A stretch of DNA of 64,000 bases, taken from assembly GCA_963513935.1 (NCBI GenBank), contig OY740768.1, forward strand, positions 2,304,835 to 2,368,834. Direction: 5' to 3'. The notes beneath the pieces are model-generated. The model saw nothing but the letters and a program-made list of their open reading frames with translations, did no database searches and was not told where the DNA came from. Shown here one piece after another: positions 1 to 12,479 of the stretch. Within the stretch, counting starts at the first letter, position 1. The number at the start of each line of letters is the position of its first letter. The DNA is from Aphrophora alni (lineage: Eukaryota; Arthropoda; Insecta; Hemiptera; Aphrophoridae). The translations under genes were made by a program, and so were the position numbers.

Positions 1-3000
1 ACGGAATTGAATTTAGTAAATTAAATTTGGTTCGAATTTTTATTTTTTAAGTTTGGAAATTTAATTCAACATTTTGGATTCAATTAAATAAATTGATCTT
101 TAGTGTGGGTGGAAAATCTGAACTTTGCACATTTCTTATATAAAAATGAAAATTTGTATTGATTTCTTACATGTAAGCTTATACAATGCTTATGTTATCA
201 TGCAAAATATTTAGTAACTGCCATTTTGAAATACAGTTTTTGGTAGGCTGATTAAAATACCATAATTCATAAATTTGTACGTAATATAAAAAGTTAATTT
301 ATTTGTACAACAAGAAAATAAAAATACTTTATATTTAGTTTATTTAAAAAAATTTTATCAAAAGTACAAAAAAAGAAATTATTAAAAAAAAAAAATAAAT
401 TTAAGAAACCAAAATATTTTCTGTTTTGATTTTCTTGTTGTACAAAAAACTTTTTGTATATATCTATTAGAAATTCTAATTTTGAGAAAGTATACAAACA
501 AATAGAAAATGAAGTATTTTTCATCGTAAGTTTATTGGAATTTGTTTTTCTTTATTTTGATGCTTAAATTCTTTACATTTGGTACCTTTTTTTATCCAAT
601 ACTCTGCATATTATGGCATCAATGTTATTTTTTAGTTTAAAAGCCCACATAATCTCAAATTCTACTACTATTTGAAACAAAGATAACGTAATATAAATGA
701 GAGTAATTCAGTTATATACCATACATTTTTGAGAACGGTTCTTTTATTTTATGAAAATGGTTACCATTAAATGGTAAGGACTTGGTTAATAATCTCAGTG
801 AATATTGGATGTGTAAGTTTGAATAGGAGTTTTACTGACAACTACAATATTAATATAAAACAACAGAACAGTCATTTTCCTTCTGTTGTCTTATAAGACT
901 GAAAAAAATGTTGTCAGTGAGAAGAAGAGTTATTTGTTTATGCTCGGTTTAATACAGTATTAAACTGTATAGTTTTAAAAATATAATATTAACTATAGGA
1001 ACATAAGATATGAGAATGCATGGTTGTGAATGTAAATCGTGTACAAATGAGATAGTATGTTTGACAATTACTCTTTAAAAATATTTTTGTATTTTTTTTC
1101 TTTGTGATACACTTTTATAATTACATGTATGCAAAATAATATAAAATTTTCATCCGAATGTAAAACAATTATTTGACAATAAAGAAAAGTATTTTATATT
1201 AAAAAAAAACTTTTACATAGAAAGCAGCCTTCTGAAGTAACGCAGGAAAAGGGCGTTAGAGAAATGGACACTACTGCACCCCAACACCATATTTCCTGCT
1301 GGCATTCCATCTATTTAAATCTTAAATCCAATATGTTCTACGTTTTATTATATTGGTCTCTTCTAATGTAGCGCTTACTTTTGATATTTTTATCAGTTTT
1401 ATTTTCCCATTCATTTCTCTTCACATAATTATTTTCACAAAAGTTTTGCTTACTCTGGAAGCGCTTGAGTTTCATCAGTAATATTGATTTGTAAATTCAT
1501 CACCCCTTTTTTTAGACTTTTTTAAAACCTCTTCTTAATCACAAACAAATTTAATTATAGAACAATACCCCATGCAAAATGTTTGAAACTGATTTCTCCT
1601 GGGAGGTTGTTATGCTTTCTATGTGGATGGAATATACTAAATTATTGATTCCCAATAAGTAAAATAAAATCCTCAAGATTATTAAGAATTCTAGAAGTAG
1701 TTAAAGGCTCAATTACAAATACTATCGATAAATTTATAAAACTAATTGTACTTAATTTTATAAAATTAGATTGTATTTATTTGTATAATATTTTTAGCCT
1801 ATTCGTGTAATTTAGTTTCATTTTAATCTAATAATTTTATTTTGCCTGTTTTTTTTGTACAATTTTAAATTATTTTAACTAGGCTACTTGTATTATTTGA
1901 AATAATAATATTCAATGTCCAAATAATAACTGATTGTATCATGTCTTTTGTTCCGCTATTTATATTATAGTTAAAGTATTTTGTTCTTTTACCATTGTTT
2001 TAGTTATGTAAAATATAATGTAAATATGTTCCTATCAATTTTCACTGTTTATTATTATCATTGTTCAACGGTTACTTATTAATCGAATAAAAAAGTTTTT
2101 TATTGAGTTTAAAATTCATTTTGTGTTATTTATAAATAATGACCTAGGTAATCCTATTTGCATTTATGTGTAATAATAAGTGTTTTTTTATTATTTTTCC
2201 ACAATGTGTAAGGATAATAATATGAGATGCGTTAGTACTGGTCAAGTTAATATGACACAAACCTACAGTACAATGTAAGAAATTTATAGATGCTTTGAAA
2301 AGTACTAATGTCTCATTGGTTAACATTATCTATAAGGTGTGTAAATCACAGTAGTTCCTCATTTATATATGTCACATCTTTTTGTGGCTTCTTGATAACG
2401 CTTCCAGATTTTGATGTGACCTACGAGAAAAAAGTCTAAAATAATTTAACAAAGGTGCTTACTCTGAAAGTGTGACTACATGCGTGTAAAGTAAGAGAAG
2501 TTGGTTGACATTTTGTGCTTTTAATACATTATTTGAGAATTTTACATTTTCTTATTGATAATTACGTTCAAACTTACTGAAATTAGATTTGTGTGGCTTA
2601 TTTAATAGTAAAATAACTTTGAGGTTAGAACCACATTCAGCATTGTTTATAATACAGTAAAATTGTATGCAATTTTAATTAAAATTCTTCCGTAAATAAC
2701 ACCTAAATACAGGGGAGTAATTGGAGAGAATTGTATAGGTTTAGCTGGTTAGTACTCTAACTTGCTAATGCTTTGGCCGTAACATGGACTATATCAACCC
2801 CACTAACTTGTAGTGCACCTACTTCTGACCAAGCCGCCATCTGTTCACCCCTTTACATGACCTAAGATGTAGATTTTATGTCCAACCTCGGATGTCGATA
2901 TTTTAATTTATTTTGCTGGTCTAGTATTATATTGTCATATAACTTGTAAATATTCTTCAGAGGCAGTAACTTTACCCAAAGCCAATTAATGTAAACGTAA

Positions 3001-3091
3001 ATTCTTTTGACGGGCTACCATTTTGGATAGAGAAGAGATAGCAATTTCATAGTTTTCACCATTCTTTAAGCTCTTCAAAATGAGTGCTCAC
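1..3091. other. AT-rich sequence, no gene seen
   Basis: There is no open stretch with recognisable motifs on either strand. The DNA is mainly A/T runs. The only open frames are short Phe/Ile/Lys-rich chance frames. Confidence 0.6.
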
Positions 3092-3095
3092 TTAA

Positions 3096-3760
3096 CCCTT
3101 CAACGCGGTGAACCGTCTATAGACGCGGCCAAACTTTCACCTTCTGGCGCGGCTGCCCTTCTAAAGACGCTAAATGTCGCTGCGGTACGTGCTGGATTCT
3201 AGCGTCTAAATAAAGAACTTTTATGAACTGAGCGTATACCCAGAACATTGCCAAGAGAAATGCCATCTGTTGAGTTATTGATTTTTATTTCTAGACCACC
3301 GTGACCTTCAGAAAAGGAAACAACAAGTGGCTATATACAAACAGCTGTAGCGGGTTCGTGGAGGGCTCTCGTGTGTTATAGGTTATTATAACCTCATTTA
3401 TTTATAAGTGTAATATTTTTAACAGTTTGACAGTAGATCGTGTGATTAGTTCTAGTGTATATTGTGTTTTAGTGATAATGTGGGAACCGCAAAGTGATAA
3501 TATTCGCGAGTTTTTTTGGATTACGCTCAAATGGAGTTCTATTGTGATCCAAATATTGAAGGTAATCATGATAGTGGTGATGAAGTTGTAAATATATGCA
3601 ATGTGGCTAATGATACCGCAATAATCTTAGATAATGAGGAAGTTACAGTAAATGTAAATACGTATAATGTCCCGCCAGACAATCCACAAGAGAAGGAAAT
3701 GTTAGTCGACGATTTTAACTACCGCACCAGAGGGTCTAGCGCTCGGAACGGTTAAAAGGG
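3096..3760 (+). mobile_element. piggyBac-like element, 5' end fragment
   Basis: TTAA at 3092-3095 is followed by CCCTTCAACGCGG and a GC-richer subterminal region with repeated GTCTATAGACGCGG / CTGGCGCGG type motifs. About 380 bases in, an open reading frame begins (3478 onward). No matching right end (CCGCGTTGAAGGG) was found nearby, so only the left portion seems present. The terminus and TTAA fit piggyBac. The rest is inference. Confidence 0.55.
3478..3755 (+). pseudogene. N-terminal fragment of a probable piggyBac-like transposase
   Basis: An ATG at 3478 reads MWEPQSDNIREFF and then meets a run of seven T, after which the open frame shifts. The second frame (from about 3510) reads DYAQMEFYCDPNIEGNHDSG and onward to the stop near 3753. 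It is an acidic, low-complexity N-terminal segment like those of many piggyBac transposases, without the catalytic DDD domain. The frame change at the T-run suggests decay. The family call rests on the flanking terminus. Confidence 0.4.
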
Positions 3761-6625
3761 GGTTTACATTTAAAAATTTTGAGTTGCCCCCAAAACCCCC
3801 CGTATTTGGGGGACACTCGAAATTTCCAAAATCGTAAAATGAAACCACCTGTCAAGATTGCACCACTACCCAAAGGATATCTCTGTATACTTAATAAGGA
3901 GGAAAATACAAGGGTGAGTCCTGACTTTTTATCCACCCAGTATAGTTGGGTTGGAGGCTGTATGTAAGAGCATTAGTTCCTGTTTTTACATTCACCACTA
4001 TTCAATTGTAGTCTTCAAAAAATCTCATCAATAACTTCAATAGCAGAGAGAGAAAAGTTTGAAACGGTTAAGATTTTTGAAATTAGTCCCTTTGGGATTA
4101 AATTAGTGCTCCACCCAAGTAAATAAATAAATTTAGTAAGCCACAAGATTTAACAAAGTTCTTTTATGCAAAGTTTATAGAGATGAAATTTAGGAAGAGC
4201 TGAACCACAAATATTTGAAATGGCCGTCTGTCAACAAATAAACAAGTTTATTTTATTCATACGTATCTATCCAAGAACTTGAACAGTAAAAACTGTGAAA
4301 ATAAAAGATGACACGTTGTTAGATGACCTTAAAAATGTAGAATTTGTAAAATCAGTATGCAATAAAATTAAAAAAACTTATCACAATTCACTAATAATTC
4401 TTAAAATTAGAAAAAAAAAAAAAAAACTGCTAACATGCTTTTTGAAAAGAAGTTTTACTTTATATATTTATAAAAGTTCAATGAATAAAATTTAAATTAT
4501 TTTAACTCTGTACATTACAAGTTGGTTTACGTCAGAGCAGAAGATTTGAAAATGCCGGATAAAAGATATTTATACAAGGTGGCTATGATCACATAATTAA
4601 TTGAAAATTATGTAACAAAATGATTAAGGTCATCGATTATGCCTACCATATACATAATACGTATTTTTTCTTGTTGTTTAAAGGCAAATATCTCCGTCAT
4701 CATTATTGAGTAAGCACGAGAGAATTAGGTCTACAGGCCCATCTCTGTACTTAGTGTGAGAAAATCCACAAGGTAGCCTATCATTATAAACAATAAATTT
4801 ATACAAACTATCCTTAGAGTATTATTTAAAATTCCCTTATAGAACCTTTCAAAGGAAGTATAATTTGATCAGAAACAGACCCATACCACCTAATGTTTGT
4901 CCCTTTGGAGTCCCTAAATAGAATTATCTCTACTCAAACTGTTTGCTGACAATACATTTGATGATCTAAAACACCTAATATAGATTTATAGGTTTATTAA
5001 TATTTTATGTCTGTCAAGAAAAACAGAATAATTTTGTCACTGATTATTGGTGTTATTTGTTGAGAGTTTTGTGAAATCATACTGGACACGTCTGATGATC
5101 TCTCATGGTGTCTGAACTGATTTCTAAATCCATGTGCTAATCCAATTAAGCAGTTTATTAGGTCTTTCTTCTAGGCCTACGTGAGAACAGCTTATGCTAT
5201 GAACTTACCATTACAACTTTATCTTCCTTTACAGCAACTATAAGTGCAGTGATTTCTGTTCGTTGGTCTTCCATCATCAAATAACATTGAATGTACACAG
5301 GATATCATGAATGATGGACCAAGAGAAAAGAGGACGGATGGGTTAGAAAGAGGATATGAGAAAATTGGACGGAACCACCTGCTTCCAAGGTTTCTTACCT
5401 AGAAAAGAATTGTAAAAGAGATCATGATCATGCAGTATCGAGGTAGTAAAAGAGAGATAATTAACAATAAGGAGCAAAGATTATTATAAAAAGGAAAAAA
5501 TGGAGAGATCAAAGGAAATAAAATATATAAAACATACAAAGTAATCTTATTTATTTATTTATTACAAGGCAACTACATAAAGCATAGGCAACAATATTTG
5601 GAGTGTTAATTAATTATAGTTAAAAGTAAAACAATAACAATAAAGTTAAGCAAGTTTTGTACGTTTGGAAGCAAAAAAGAGGCAGCACCAACAGGTAACG
5701 ATCAACAACGACTCTCTGAAATATCCAACAAATAAACAACTTTTCTATTCGTGCTTCTAAGTTAAAATTGACTAATTGACCAAGTAAAAGGCACCTACGA
5801 TAGTATTAACGTGCTAAAATGTACGTAATGTTGTTTTACAACAGTTAAAACTAACCTATACAATTAATAAGGATTAAATCTAAGTTAGCCGGAAAAATGT
5901 TCTTGATATATATACTTCACTAGCCAGGGCTTTGATTTATATAGTTATGTTAGTTTATAAATCTAGTAAATATTTGTAATATTGAAACAAAAATTATAAT
6001 AAATTTTAAAATTAACCTTTCCTTTGTTACTGAAAATATATAATACAATTTGTTTTAGTTTAATAGTATGCAAATTTAATATTAAATTTAACATATTTCT
6101 AAAATTCTAATATACTACAGTACTGCCGGGATACACATTTCCGTTCCAGCTTCATAATCCAAAAGGTGATGTACTTGACTAAAATTTTAGTACACCCTAA
6201 GCGCATATAAGATTCTAAATTGTAAAATCTGATTACATTCACTATACGAAAAACAGTTTTTATTATTTTCATTTCTAATATACAGGGTATCACAAATTGT
6301 TGACTTTTCAATTACTTGTGCGAAAACTGATATCAATACAATGTGATCAAGTGTGTACTTCCATAAATTACCTTTTTACCTCAAGGTTCAAATTTAACAT
6401 CACTTCTGGATGTGGCACTTCTGCGGAAGCAAAGATGACGACACAAGGACATGCTTTTCGAGTGGAAGCCTAAAAGGCAAATCACAAATACTAAACTGGG
6501 TTCAACAATATCCCCGGACAACATGGTCTTGATTATGTTAAAGTCCAAGGAAACTAGAGAATAATTGAATAATTTACGATTAAGATCATTTTGAGTTTTA
6601 TGATTTTTTTAAAATCTACAGGTAT

Positions 6626-6629
<4 letters not shown>

Positions 6630-6674
<45 letters not shown>
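6630..6674. repeat. (AT)n microsatellite
   Basis: About 45 bases of uninterrupted AT alternation. Confidence 0.98.
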
Positions 6675-6677
<3 letters not shown>

Positions 6678-7115
6678 AGTGTTATTGTAATTTATGTTTA
6701 GGTACATGCTATGTTGTAATTTGTCTTATACAATGAGTGTATTGTCTAAAAGACAGAATAAGTGAAACAAGGACCAAAGAGTCCAAGTCCAGAGTCCTGG
6801 CTAACCAAGAAGTTATGGTGGGTGCTAGCTGATATCTTAGCCAGCCCATAAAATAAAATGCCAGAAAAGAGGTGTGTTTTAATGGATTGTCATAAAGACA
6901 TCCCCACGTATCTTTCCAGTGGGGGCAACAGGTTTTTCATACCTCAAAATCATACCTAGTGTGTTATTTAAATTGAGACAGTGAATAACTAAAAAAAAAA
7001 GCAAAGTCAAGGAGAAAATAAAACGATCCCCTTTGTTTGGTATATGTTTTAAGATAAACTCGATTTAAAAAAATAGAAACCTCTATTGTTTTTATGCATT
7101 CTTATTCTACACTAA

Positions 7116-7138
7116 ATATATATATATATATATATATC
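7116..7138. repeat. (AT)n microsatellite, short
   Basis: About 22 bases of AT alternation. Confidence 0.9.
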
Positions 7139-7912
7139 CTTAATTTTTCAAGATATTTAAGAAAATATTTTAAGATCTAATCTTTAAAATTTGTTTCTTG
7201 AAAATCATAAATTTTAGAGCAAAATTGTAAGAGACAAAATAATTTATTTTTTCTGCAACAAAATATAAATGATAAATAATTTTGATAAAATTATCAGAGA
7301 TTTTTAAAATAACCACTTTTCTATTGTAATTTAGGTTTAAAACTGATGTTTTTTTGTAAAAATAAGAACAGATTAAAAAATGTTATAAATAGAAGTTTCT
7401 CGGTTTTTAGAATGTACAAAAATTTAGATTTTTTTAAAAATTGAGTAAACCCTCAAATGATCTTGTAAACATACAAAACAAAGAGTTAAATGTCATTTTA
7501 TTTCCCCTCTCGATGATACCAAATAACTTTTACCTAAAACAGTTCTCTTCAAAACTTGATGTCTCAATTAAAGTGACACATCAAGTATATCAGTAACGAT
7601 TATCCTAAACTTCAAATCTGAGGAAATATAAATAGTACTATTGAATTCTGGAGCCTTCTCTGAGCCCAAGAACAGGGCAAGATCTATCTTATCAGCCACC
7701 TTGAAGACCATTGTGGTTGAGATGTGACCACACCCTCCACCCTCATATAGACCAATAACAAATTAATTGTTTATAACAGAAGATTATTAGAAACTGTTGA
7801 TCACCCTTACTCAAAACATTGATGAGAACCACTTCAAATTGTAGTCAATATCTGAGAGACGCTTCCTAAATGAAACTTTAAAATTTTAGATAAATGAACT
7901 AAAGATATTGCT

Positions 7913-8196
7913 GACAAAACTGACACAGACCAAGGAGAACATGACATTAATTTTTCTTTTTGTTTAACTTCTTGGTTATCACCACCAACAACACAGCATG
8001 AGGGTCAGAAGAACAAGAGTTGGATAAGAAAGATCAGATTGGTGAAGGATCTAACCACAGACTACATGAAAAATGATGTAAATCCAGTTAGGTCTCTTGA
8101 GATTGCCATGCCAATACTCCCTATATTTACGCCCCGAGGGAAATACTGCACGACAAAACTGACACAGACCAAGGAAAATGAGATATTAAAATTTTC
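7913..8196 (+). repeat. Direct repeats of about 45 bp flanking the SINE-like segment
   Basis: 7913-7957 and 8152-8196 share GACAAAACTGACACAGACCA AGGA and a following ATGA/ATTAA stretch with few differences. The two copies bracket the dispersed segment at 7999-8155, as an insertion with duplicated flank or an unequal exchange might leave. Confidence 0.7.
7999..8155 (+). repeat. Dispersed repeat, SINE body-like segment
   Basis: It contains GAACAAGAGTTGGATAAGAA, AGATCAGATTGG, GGATCTAACC, then GGTCTCTTGAGATTGCCATG and a CCCGAGGG segment. The same order recurs at 29085-29225 (plus) and, in its first part, at 34906-34985 downstream of a SINE head. It is interpreted as the body of the same SINE family without its head. 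Confidence 0.65.
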
Positions 8197-9439
8197 TCAT
8201 CATGACAATAGTTTTTTCACTAAGTAATTCAAAACCAAACTACACAATAAGAACAAAAATTGTCATACGTAAAATTTATAATTCTGTTTGACACTTTTAT
8301 GTTAATTTTTATCTCATATGAATGAATTATCTGAATAGATTTTGAGTTGAAATGCCAAACAACAAGGTTACATAAAAGATTTTACTGTTTCCAGCAAAAC
8401 ATTATAATTATTTATCTACCAATTATAAAATAATGGCAAACATAACTTGTTTAAAAATAACAGTCTGTAATATATACTCAACATACGGTTAGATGAATCA
8501 TTATAATTTTTGATAGAAACATTTATAGGCCATCAACTTGCGTAGTGAATTAGATCTTTCATATCAAATCATTCCTTACAAATAGACAGATGTCCACCAA
8601 AATAGAAATACAAATTTTACTACATTTCTAATTTTTGTTATTGGATGTGCGAATCCATAATTGTAAAGACAGTACATCTATTTTGTTCACCCTGTATAAT
8701 TATTCTAGTTAGTATATCTTAGCCTATAATTATTATATACATAAAGATATTATTTTTATTTAATAATACATAAATCACAATGTCAAATCAATGCAATACA
8801 ACAACAAACCTTACATCCACATTTAACACATTTAAATGAAAAAATTATTCACCAAAACATAATAAAAATAACCATTCTTATCGAACTGACCTCTTTCGAA
8901 TTAATTTAACGTATCTTTTTATTTAAAAATCCTTAGTATTTTCAATAGTGTTGTTTTTTCATTTAAATTGAATAAAAAAGTTTTGTCCTGTTTTTACCAC
9001 ACAAGTTTAAAACAATACCTCCCGTATTAAACAGGAGGATACAAACAAGAAAAAATGTAAACGTTAAGTCATGACTTTTAAAACAATTCCAATTGTGAAA
9101 TTCTCATTTTAGATTTTGTATTTATAGAATGTTAAGATAATTCAGGAAACAACTTAGTGTTACAAAACTGAGTAACAATTCGGAAAAAGCAGATCTCTAC
9201 AGGTACAAAAATACTATTTTAAAGGTTTGAAATTTCTGTCCCTTATCTGAATTTAATTTTATTGTTAAACAGAAAGAAGGTCATGTGATGCATAACTTTA
9301 ATGTAAAATTTTATGACAAAAACATTGGTGAAAACTATTTTCTATAACTTCTTCTGTTTTTTTGAAATATAAGCAACCAAATAAAAAAATAATAAAAAAA
9401 TTGCAAACCATCCTGTCAAATTTATTTACACTGGTTTCA

Positions 9440-9760
9440 GGATTTTCGACATGCAGTTTCAATTGTCATTGTCGTCAACATATGCACGATAGCGGCCACA
9501 AAAATTAAGATAGGAACATGAAATTTGGTACAGAGGACTAAAGTGTACTCATATTGAACTACATAGAAATTTTAAAAAATCGAATTGAAAATGTCAAAAT
9601 TACTTAATTAACCTACAATACATCAAATAAGTAAATACATCAAAGAAGTAAAAATTTGCATATTTCAATTCTGGATGTAATGGAACCAACCCCAACTGTC
9701 TAGGATGACTAAGAGTGAAGTTATTGTCAAAAATATAATTTAGGATCAAGACTACACAAG
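9440..9760 (+). repeat. Interspersed repeat family, copy 1
   Basis: It shares, in order with 46850-47200, GATTTTC near the start, AAATTAAGAYAGGAAC, an AAATTTGG/AAATTTTGGG segment, GTGTACTCATA/GTGTGTTCATA, AAAATGTCRAAAT, TTTCAATTCT and the closing AAGTTATTGTCAAAAATATA. The class is unknown and no coding capacity is seen. Confidence 0.7.
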
Positions 9761-11269
9761 AAAATTTGTTATTCATTTAGTTATGAGATCCGGCAGGGCC
9801 TAGTCATCGACACGCAGCAAGTGGAAATACATTAATGGGTGTACGGCTTCGAGGCCTGTTAAGGCTGAGATACTGACATGAGCAAAGCGAGCGAAAACTT
9901 TTTAAAATATACACATCTACAAGGCTAGTTAGGCCTAACCGATGCCAAGAAAGTAGTGATATACACATTTACTAGGTTCAGAAAACCTGTGTAACAACTG
10001 TTAAAAACAAACCGTGATCTATCAATATAATTTAACACATCCCACAAAGCCCAAGAAACCAAGTTTTGAGCGTTATATTTAGAGGATTTGCTTGTATACA
10101 TTATATGATAGGACTGGGTCTGTATATTGAAAGCACCCATCAAGATACTTTATTAGTATTTCATCTTCAGGAAACATTACGAATATCAGTGTTGGATAGA
10201 TATTTACAAAAAAAGTATCAAGGGTTTATTGTTTAAAAGCCAATTTACGCTTCTCTGGTATTGTATAAAATACCTAAAATGAATACAGTCATTTAGTATG
10301 TTGTAATTTTTTACATTCTCATCTTCCTCTAATATTTATCCTTTGGTCCTTGGATTTTAAATTTCATGTTTAAACTTTGAACGGTCAGTATATGAAATTA
10401 CAACATACTTGTAATAATTACTTCTGTAATTAATAACTAAATTTAGCAATAGTATACACAGAGATACTTTTTAATAACCCAAAATTTTTTTTGTAAAATT
10501 TTATATGAAAATTAAGGACATGACCATTGTGCGGACTATTTCAAACATGAAAATAGTACTTTTCTATCTGTATCTGTTTCTATTGTTAAGTAATATTCAT
10601 TTTTGTAATATTAAACCGTTTTAAGACTTTGGTACTCGTCTATAGACCCCTATTTTAAATTTAAAAGTCAAACATCTTTTTGAGAATATTTTTAGGTTCT
10701 GTCATCTGTCTAGTGCCATAACAAACAAAAATAATATAACTGTGACTTTCATTCACCCCACTCCAATCCTTCCAACTTCATCCGAACTTAAGAGGTCAGT
10801 GCTACTGCAATACTCTTACAAGAATCATTGTTTGTATCTAATAGCAGATTGTTATTTTGCTGATTTATTAACTTATGTTGGTTTTAAACTGAACAATTTC
10901 ATAAGTCTGTTTGAATATATAACATAACTAGCTTAATCTATTCGGTTTTGGTTAAAAAAGTATAGATCAGATTTGTGGTAGCAAGAATAACCACAAATAG
11001 GTTAGGTTATTACAGTATATATAAATATAATACTTAAATTGCAGTAATATTTTAATTATTTCCTGTTTGATGAAGAAAGGGGGGATCCATATAATACACA
11101 AGTATCCTTTTATAACAATTTGTCTGCTTGTTTGGACTTTACATAAAACTGTATACTGATAACCATTATACCAATGTGCAAGATGAGCTCATTGGGGAGT
11201 AAAATTGGACAAAATTATTGACACAAAATAAAACTACCACATTTATGTACAGACCTAAACTTTGGGGCA

Positions 11270-11455
11270 CAACAGTAAGTGAAGAGCCTAGGCCTGCTTC
11301 AAGGCTGTATGGTTGCTACATTGAAATTCACATCACCATTGCCTTAGCAACTCACAATGCTGGGTTAATACAGTACATGTTTGAGGTCACACGAAAATTG
11401 AATCTACAACCTTTCATTTATGAAGCGAGAGAACTAACCACTAGTTTAGAGGGAA
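11270..11455 (-). mobile_element. tRNA-derived SINE copy
   Basis: On the minus strand the head reads CTAGTGGTTAGTTCTCTCGC, then TTCATAAATGAAAGGTTGTAG and ATTCAATTTTCG, with the A-box-like TGGTTAGTTC and B-box-like GATTCAATT spacing of a tRNA-derived RNA polymerase III promoter. It matches the copies at 22463 (minus), 34706 (plus) and 63500 (minus). The tail runs towards 11270 with gaagagcctagg, shared with the 22245 copy. The 100-codon open stretch at 11218-11520 is incidental. Confidence 0.7.
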
Positions 11456-12479
11456 CTCAAGTTTGTTCTAAGTTCAACAAGAGAATATTACACACACAAA
11501 ATTTCCCCCTTTTTAAATAATAAAATTACTGGATGTGGCCAGTAAATACTTTTCCAATAACCATGTAAAAATTAATACAATGGCAGAACTTTCCGAAAAA
11601 AAAAAAAAAAAATAAAATAAATATCAAATTCAAACAGCCTCTTAAAAAACAAATATTGTGTTGTAATAAAACTGATTGAAAAATGTTCAAAATAGATTAA
11701 TTTATCCATTATCATGACTCGTCGCTTCCCTTCTAAACAAAACCTGGTTACTGTTCTCATTAGCTCAAATCAGTAAACGACAATAAATTTAAAATGTATA
11801 TATACACATGAATTTGAATTACCATTTTCTTGTTCTACTAGTACTAAAATGTGGCAAGTCTTGAATCTTGTCAAACCATCTAGACAATTCCTACACAATA
11901 CTATAACTTTATTACCATAATATCAAATTACCTTACTTAACCAATATTAAAATGTATACTAATACAATATATTAGTAAATGAAGTTTACGTTGATATGAT
12001 TTCAACGAAAACATTGTTAAGGCAGTTAGGTTTTACAATGAGCAAATTATTTAATCGCTAGTTGTAAATACACATACTCTATTTTATAATATAAATTATT
12101 CATATACATGTTAAGAAATATATACTTTTCACCGGTGTTTAAATTTAATAACTAATAAAGATTATAATCCAGCATATTATAGACAATCATTTGTATTTTA
12201 ATTGTAGGCCTAAATGAGCAATATATAGTTACAAAAATGTGAAACATTTTAATAACTTTTAAAAGAATGAAGATAAAATTCATAATTAAGTTAAACAAAA
12301 TTGTACTGAATATATAAATACTTTGAAATAGTTAAATACACTGACAATCCATAAATTTTGGTGACATTGATCTTTTGATGTGGTTACTAAGAAAGAGAGA
12401 GGAACACTATGGAAAGAGGAGGGGGGGTAGTAACAAATTTCTGCATTCTTTATTACTGATTTTGATAGAAAATCACATA

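Larger units (their letters stand above)
3761..7910. other. No gene seen; repeats and A/T tracts
   Basis: The stretch 3783-3815 contains a GC hairpin (CCCCCAAA...TTTGGGGG) inside a possible repeat of unknown class. An ATACAGGGTATCAC motif at 6281 resembles a MITE terminus, without a confirmed partner. Otherwise nothing is recognisable. Confidence 0.5.

Noticed and set aside
3783..3815. CCCCCAAA...TTTGGGGG hairpin as a regulatory element
   Set aside because: It is isolated, in no recognised gene, and compatible with chance or a repeat. No function can be supported.
11218..11520. 100-codon open frame on the plus strand
   Set aside because: It runs across a minus-strand SINE copy and has no protein motif, so it is taken as chance.
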